NCBI GenBank assembly: GCA_900551885.1 | Contig: URXS01000079.1 | Span: forward strand, 1 to 8,781 | Direction of reading: 5' to 3' | DNA: 8,781 nt | From: an uncultured Oscillibacter sp. | GTDB taxonomy: Bacteria; Bacillota; Clostridia; Oscillospirales; Oscillospiraceae | In this document: positions 5,901 to 8,781 of the stretch, one piece after another | How the letters are laid out: each line of letters starts with the position of its first letter | Position numbering within the stretch: position 1 is the stretch's first letter | The notes under the pieces: generated by a model | Told to the model about the DNA's origin: nothing | Databases searched by the model: none | The model's input: only the letters and a program-made list of their open reading frames with translations | Translations under genes and position numbers: made by a program

Positions 5901-6746
5901 TCAATAGCCCAAAATCAGACCCTTTTTCATGGCGTAGAAGCTGGTGAGTCCCCTGCAAGAGATGATATCCACCTGCTTTACCGGCAGGTCTGCCAGGATC
6001 TGTTGCTTGAGCTTCATGGCCCCCTCCAGGTTTTCACAGTGGGAGATGACCACCTCCGCACCGTCGCACTCCTTGCTGGAGCGCATCAGGGCGGTGATGG
6101 CACGGTAGGTCTTGGCCTCGCCCCGGGCCTTGTCAGCCACATGAATGGTGCCCTGGGGGGTGGCGTCGGCGATGACGTGGATGCCCAGGGTGTGCAGCAG
6201 CGTGCCCACCAGAGGCCGCATCCGGCCATTTTTGATCAGATTGTCGAAATTCTCCAGGGTGAAGCAGGTCCGCAGAGCCGCCTGGTATACCCGGAGCTGG
6301 GCGCAGATCCCCTCAAAATCCCCGTTCTCGTCGGCCTCCATCAGGGCCTGGGCCCGGCGGATCAGCAACACCATGGCGCCGGCGGTGGCGCGGGAGTCAA
6401 TGACGCAGATGCGCTTTTCGGGATGCTCCTCCAGCACCAGATCCCGGGCCATGACGGCGGAATTATAGGTGCCGGAGAGATTGGAGGAGATGGTAAAGCA
6501 CACGGTGCAGTCTCCCGCCTCAAAGGCCCGGGCAAAGTCGGCGGGGGAGGGACAGGCCGAGGAGGAGGCGGACTTCTCCGCGGCCATGGCTTCCAGCATC
6601 TCCGGTACCACCAGATCGTCGTTGTCCAAGAACTCCTGATCCCCTACCTGAATCCGCAGGGGAACGGAATGAAACAGAACCCGGTCACTTTGGAAAGAGG
6701 AGGTCCTCAGGTCACAGCTACTGTCGCTGACAATGTTCCAAGTCAT
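5901..6746 (-). CDS. DegV-family fatty-acid-binding protein (FakB-like)
   Basis: A complete 281-residue single-domain DegV protein. Family hallmarks are the N-terminal IVSDSSCDL (residues 5-13), the SASSSACPSPADF segment, ISSNLSGTYNSA, IDSRATAGAM and the ENFDNLIKNGRMRP region preceding the lipid-pocket helix. Known members bind a fatty acid; FakB types present it to the kinase FakA for phosphorylation and entry into phospholipid synthesis. The ATG at 6746 is preferred because GAGG lies 8 bases upstream; the GTG at 6755 is part of that ribosome site. It has its own promoter and terminator, so it appears monocistronic. No FakA is in the window, so a FakB role rather than another DegV role is inference. 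Confidence 0.9.
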   Translation of the reverse strand: MTWNIVSDSSCDLRTSSFQSDRVLFHSVPLRIQVGDQEFLDNDDLVVPEMLEAMAAEKSASSSACPSPADFARAFEAGDCTVCFTISSNLSGTYNSAVMARDLVLEEHPEKRICVIDSRATAGAMVLLIRRAQALMEADENGDFEGICAQLRVYQAALRTCFTLENFDNLIKNGRMRPLVGTLLHTLGIHVIADATPQGTIHVADKARGEAKTYRAITALMRSSKECDGAEVVISHCENLEGAMKLKQQILADLPVKQVDIISCRGLTSFYAMKKGLILGY

Positions 6747-6790
6747 ACGAAACACCTCAAAATATGGTTTTCAATACCAGATATAGTGCA

Positions 6791-6819
6791 ATCATAATAT
6801 ACCTGATTCCGTTTGTCAA
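6791..6819 (-). promoter_or_regulatory. Sigma-A-type promoter of degV
   Basis: On the minus strand: TTGACA (6819-6814), a 17-base spacer, TATGAT (6796-6791). The -35 box is perfect and the -10 box matches at 5 of 6 positions. Transcription would start near 6784, about 38 bases before the degV ATG. Confidence 0.82.
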
Positions 6820-6830
6820 TGGAGAAACGG
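6809..6830. promoter_or_regulatory. Inverted repeat between divergent promoters, candidate MarR operator
   Basis: CCGTTT (6809-6814) and AAACGG (6825-6830) are exact inverted arms spaced by 10 bases. The left arm touches the degV -35 box, and the right arm ends 8 bases before the marR -35 box. A 22-bp dyad here suits a MarR dimer controlling both directions, but the binding is inferred and the core is not symmetric. Confidence 0.4.
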
Positions 6831-6838
6831 CGGAAAAG

Positions 6839-6867
6839 TTGACAAGAGGGCAGAAAAGTGATATTCT
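6839..6867 (+). promoter_or_regulatory. Sigma-A-type promoter of the marR-MATE operon
   Basis: TTGACA (6839-6844), a 17-base spacer, TATTCT (6862-6867). The -35 is perfect and the -10 matches at 4 of 6 positions. Transcription would start near 6874, giving a ~45-base leader that ends in AGGAGGG (6907-6913), 5 bases before the marR ATG. Confidence 0.8.
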
Positions 6868-6918
6868 CAAAAAGTTCAGAAAAAAACAATTTGAAGAGGA
6901 ACTAATAGGAGGGCTTTT

Positions 6919-7371
6919 ATGGCCATTACCAGTTCTCAACTGCTGCGAGCCTCCCGGCAGTTCAAACGGTACTACGAGGGGCGTTTTGCCTCCCTGCTGC
7001 GGCGGGAGGGACTCACCATGCGGGAACTCCATGTACTGTTGTTTCTGGCCAACAACCCGGACCGGGATACGGCCAGGGATGTGGTGGAGCTGCGGGGGTT
7101 GCCCAAGTCTCAGGTATCCGGGGCGGTGGACCTGCTGGTGGAGCGGGGCCTGTTGCTGCGGCAGCCGGACCGGGAGGACCGGCGGGTGGTTCACCTGGCC
7201 CTGACAGAGGAGGGCATTGCTTTGGGACGGGAGGCCCGGGAGATTCAGAGCGCCTGCGTTCAGGACATACTCTCTCCATTGACAGCGGCGGAGTCAGCCC
7301 AATTCCAGCTCCTGCTGGAGAAAATCCTCAGGATTGTGGAGCGCAAGACACAGAAAGGAGCAAATTTATGA
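6919..7371 (+). CDS. MarR-family transcriptional regulator
   Basis: A complete 150-residue winged-helix regulator of typical MarR length. The recognition helix is around residues 61-74 (LPKSQVSGAVDLLV), followed by ERGLLLR and the wing DREDRRVVHLALTEEG (84-99), the family's most diagnostic segment. Terminal helices (about 5-25 and 103-140) would form the dimer interface and ligand pocket. Its TGA overlaps the ATG of the downstream MATE gene (ATGA), so the two are translationally coupled. As with MepR and MepA in Staphylococcus aureus, the protein is likely a ligand-responsive repressor of its own operon and of the pump, and possibly also of divergent degV. The inducer is unknown. Confidence 0.93.
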   Translation: MAITSSQLLRASRQFKRYYEGRFASLLRREGLTMRELHVLLFLANNPDRDTARDVVELRGLPKSQVSGAVDLLVERGLLLRQPDREDRRVVHLALTEEGIALGREAREIQSACVQDILSPLTAAESAQFQLLLEKILRIVERKTQKGANL

Positions 7372-8781
7372 ACCGGCAAAATGTGGATCTGGGTAGCGGA
7401 AAGGTGGGGAAGCTGCTGTTTTCTCTGGCTCTGCCTACCATCACCTCCCAGATCGTCAATATGCTTTATAACCTGGTGGACCGGGTGTACATCGGCCATA
7501 TGCAGCCGGTGGAGACGGTGGGCAAGCTGGCCCTTACCGGTGTGGGTGTATGCTTGCCCATCATCATGGTGATTTCCGCCTTCGCAGCTTTGATGGCTAT
7601 GGGCGGCGCCCCCAGGGCCTCCATTGAGGAGGGACGGGGCAATATCCCAGGAGCCGAGCGGATCATGGGCAACAGCCTCACCATGCTGATTGCGGCGGCG
7701 GTGGTGCTGACAGCGGTATTTCTGGTCTTTGCCGAGCCGATGCTGTATATCTTCGGTGCCAGCGAAAATACCATCGGGTACGCATTGGACTACATGCGGA
7801 TCTACTGCCTGGGCACCCTCTTTGTCCAGGTGACCCTGGGTATGAACGCATTTATCACCGCCCAGGGCTTCACAGTGGTGGGCATGAAAACGGTGTTGAT
7901 CGGCGCTGGACTGAACACAGTGCTGGATCCTGTTTTTATTTTCGCCTTCGGCATGGGTGTGCAGGGTGCGGCCCTGGCCACCATTTTGTCTCAGGCTGTC
8001 AGCGCCGCCTGGGTGCTGCGGTTTCTCACAGGGCCCAAAACCAAGTGGCGTCTGCGGAAAGCCAACCTGTGGCCCCAGGCCAAGGTGGTACTGCCCAGCT
8101 TGGCTCTGGGCCTGTCACCCTTCATCATGCAGTCCACGGAGAGTCTGATCGCCATTTGCTTTAACTCTTCTCTGCTGAAATACGGCGGCGATACGGCCGT
8201 GGGGGCCATGACAGTCCTGACCAGCATCATGCAGTTTGCCATGATGCCGCTCCAGGGTTTGACCCAAGGGGCCCAGCCCATCGTCAGCTACAACTATGGC
8301 GCCCGAAACCCGGACCGGGTGCGGGCAGCCTTTCGGTGCTTGTTGCGGGCCTGCTTGATTTACTCCCTGTCGTTATGGGTACTGGTACAATTGTTCCCGC
8401 AAGTATTTGTCCTGATCTTCAACAACTCCCCTGCTTTGGTGGATTATGCCTCCTGGGCCCTGCGCATTTACATGGCAGCCACCGGCATCTTCGGCATCCA
8501 GATCGCCTGCCAGCAGACCTTTGTGGCTTTGGGCAACGCCAAGATCTCCCTGTTTCTGGCGGTATTGCGGAAAATCATTCTGTTGATTCCCCTGATTTAC
8601 ATTCTGCCCAACTTCTTTGCCGACAAGGCTTTTGCCGTGTTCCTGGCGGAGCCGGTGGCAGATATTCTGGCTGTGTGCACCACTGCCACCATGTTCTCCA
8701 TCCATTTCAAAAAGAGAGGCATGCTGTTTTTCAGCACTCATATTTCCACCTCCTTAGGTCAGGTGAATGCGGGTTCCGGTT
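7368..8781 (+). CDS. MATE-family efflux transporter, MepA-like (3' end beyond window)
   Basis: An open frame of 471 codons with no stop before the window edge. GAAAGGAG lies 7 bases before the ATG at 7368, within marR. The protein has the MATE layout of two similar six-helix halves: an N-terminal LLFSLALPTITSQIVNMLYN helix followed by DRVYIGH, then MGGAPRASIEEGRGN in the first half, and QGLTQGAQPIVSYNYGARNP in the second half, the repeat-equivalent conserved loop. Such proteins expel drugs and other organic cations, or metabolites, using Na+ or H+ gradients at the cytoplasmic membrane. Coupling to marR gives a mepRA-like operon. MepA-type pumps are about 450 residues, so this one has already reached full length, and its tail after KKRGMLFF is either a short extension or continues beyond the window. 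Substrates are not predictable. Confidence 0.9.
   Translation, partial: MNRQNVDLGSGKVGKLLFSLALPTITSQIVNMLYNLVDRVYIGHMQPVETVGKLALTGVGVCLPIIMVISAFAALMAMGGAPRASIEEGRGNIPGAERIMGNSLTMLIAAAVVLTAVFLVFAEPMLYIFGASENTIGYALDYMRIYCLGTLFVQVTLGMNAFITAQGFTVVGMKTVLIGAGLNTVLDPVFIFAFGMGVQGAALATILSQAVSAAWVLRFLTGPKTKWRLRKANLWPQAKVVLPSLALGLSPFIMQSTESLIAICFNSSLLKYGGDTAVGAMTVLTSIMQFAMMPLQGLTQGAQPIVSYNYGARNPDRVRAAFRCLLRACLIYSLSLWVLVQLFPQVFVLIFNNSPALVDYASWALRIYMAATGIFGIQIACQQTFVALGNAKISLFLAVLRKIILLIPLIYILPNFFADKAFAVFLAEPVADILAVCTTATMFSIHFKKRGMLFFSTHISTSLGQVNAGSG

Noticed and set aside
5802..6797. 331-residue plus-strand frame opposite degV
   Set aside because: Overlaps the degV terminator and the whole degV gene; no homology features.

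Overview
The window looks like chromosome of a GC-rich anaerobic Firmicute, most likely an Oscillospiraceae-type gut clostridium. The evidence is strong AGGAGG-type ribosome sites, GTG/TTG as well as ATG starts, sigma-A-like promoters, rho-independent terminators, and gene families typical of that group (Liv ABC transporter, YfcC-type carrier, DegV, MarR-MATE pair). The species assignment is inference. No rRNA, tRNA, CRISPR array or insertion sequence was recognised.

Layout. (1) 1-984, plus strand: the 3' end of a branched-chain amino acid ABC transporter operon (livG tail, complete livF), closed by a perfect 14-bp hairpin. (2) 1038-1568: an AT-richer block with two small divergent DNA-binding genes, an XRE-type regulator (minus) and a 54-residue protein that looks like ribbon-helix-helix (plus). 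The shared intergenic region holds a clear promoter, a 20-bp near-palindrome and a second 9-bp inverted repeat. (3) 1569-1992: about 420 bases without a recognisable gene, made of a GC-rich potentially structured stretch, a strong terminator and a cluster of hairpins and short repeats resembling a dispersed intergenic repeat. (4) 1993-5720, minus strand: an arginine deiminase pathway cluster in the order arcA, arcB, YfcC-family carrier. arcA has an in-frame TAA near codon 292 that separates the N-terminal part from the part bearing the catalytic cysteine. Carbamate kinase (arcC) is not in the window. (5) 5820-6746, minus: a DegV-family lipid-binding protein with its own terminator. (6) 6919-8781, plus: a MarR-family regulator overlapping a MATE efflux transporter (MepR/MepA-like arrangement) that runs off the window. 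The degV and marR promoters face each other and are both near consensus.

How the genes work together. LivG and LivF are the two ATPases of one amino acid importer. ArcA would make citrulline and ammonia from arginine, ArcB would convert citrulline and phosphate to ornithine and carbamoyl phosphate, and the YfcC-type carrier would plausibly exchange arginine for ornithine. With arcA interrupted this route would be blocked at its first step unless the stop is a sequence error or another arcA exists. MarR probably controls itself and the MATE pump. The two observations most worth checking are the arcA nonsense codon and the XRE/ribbon-helix-helix divergent pair with its palindromic operator. Neither amounts to a proven new system.
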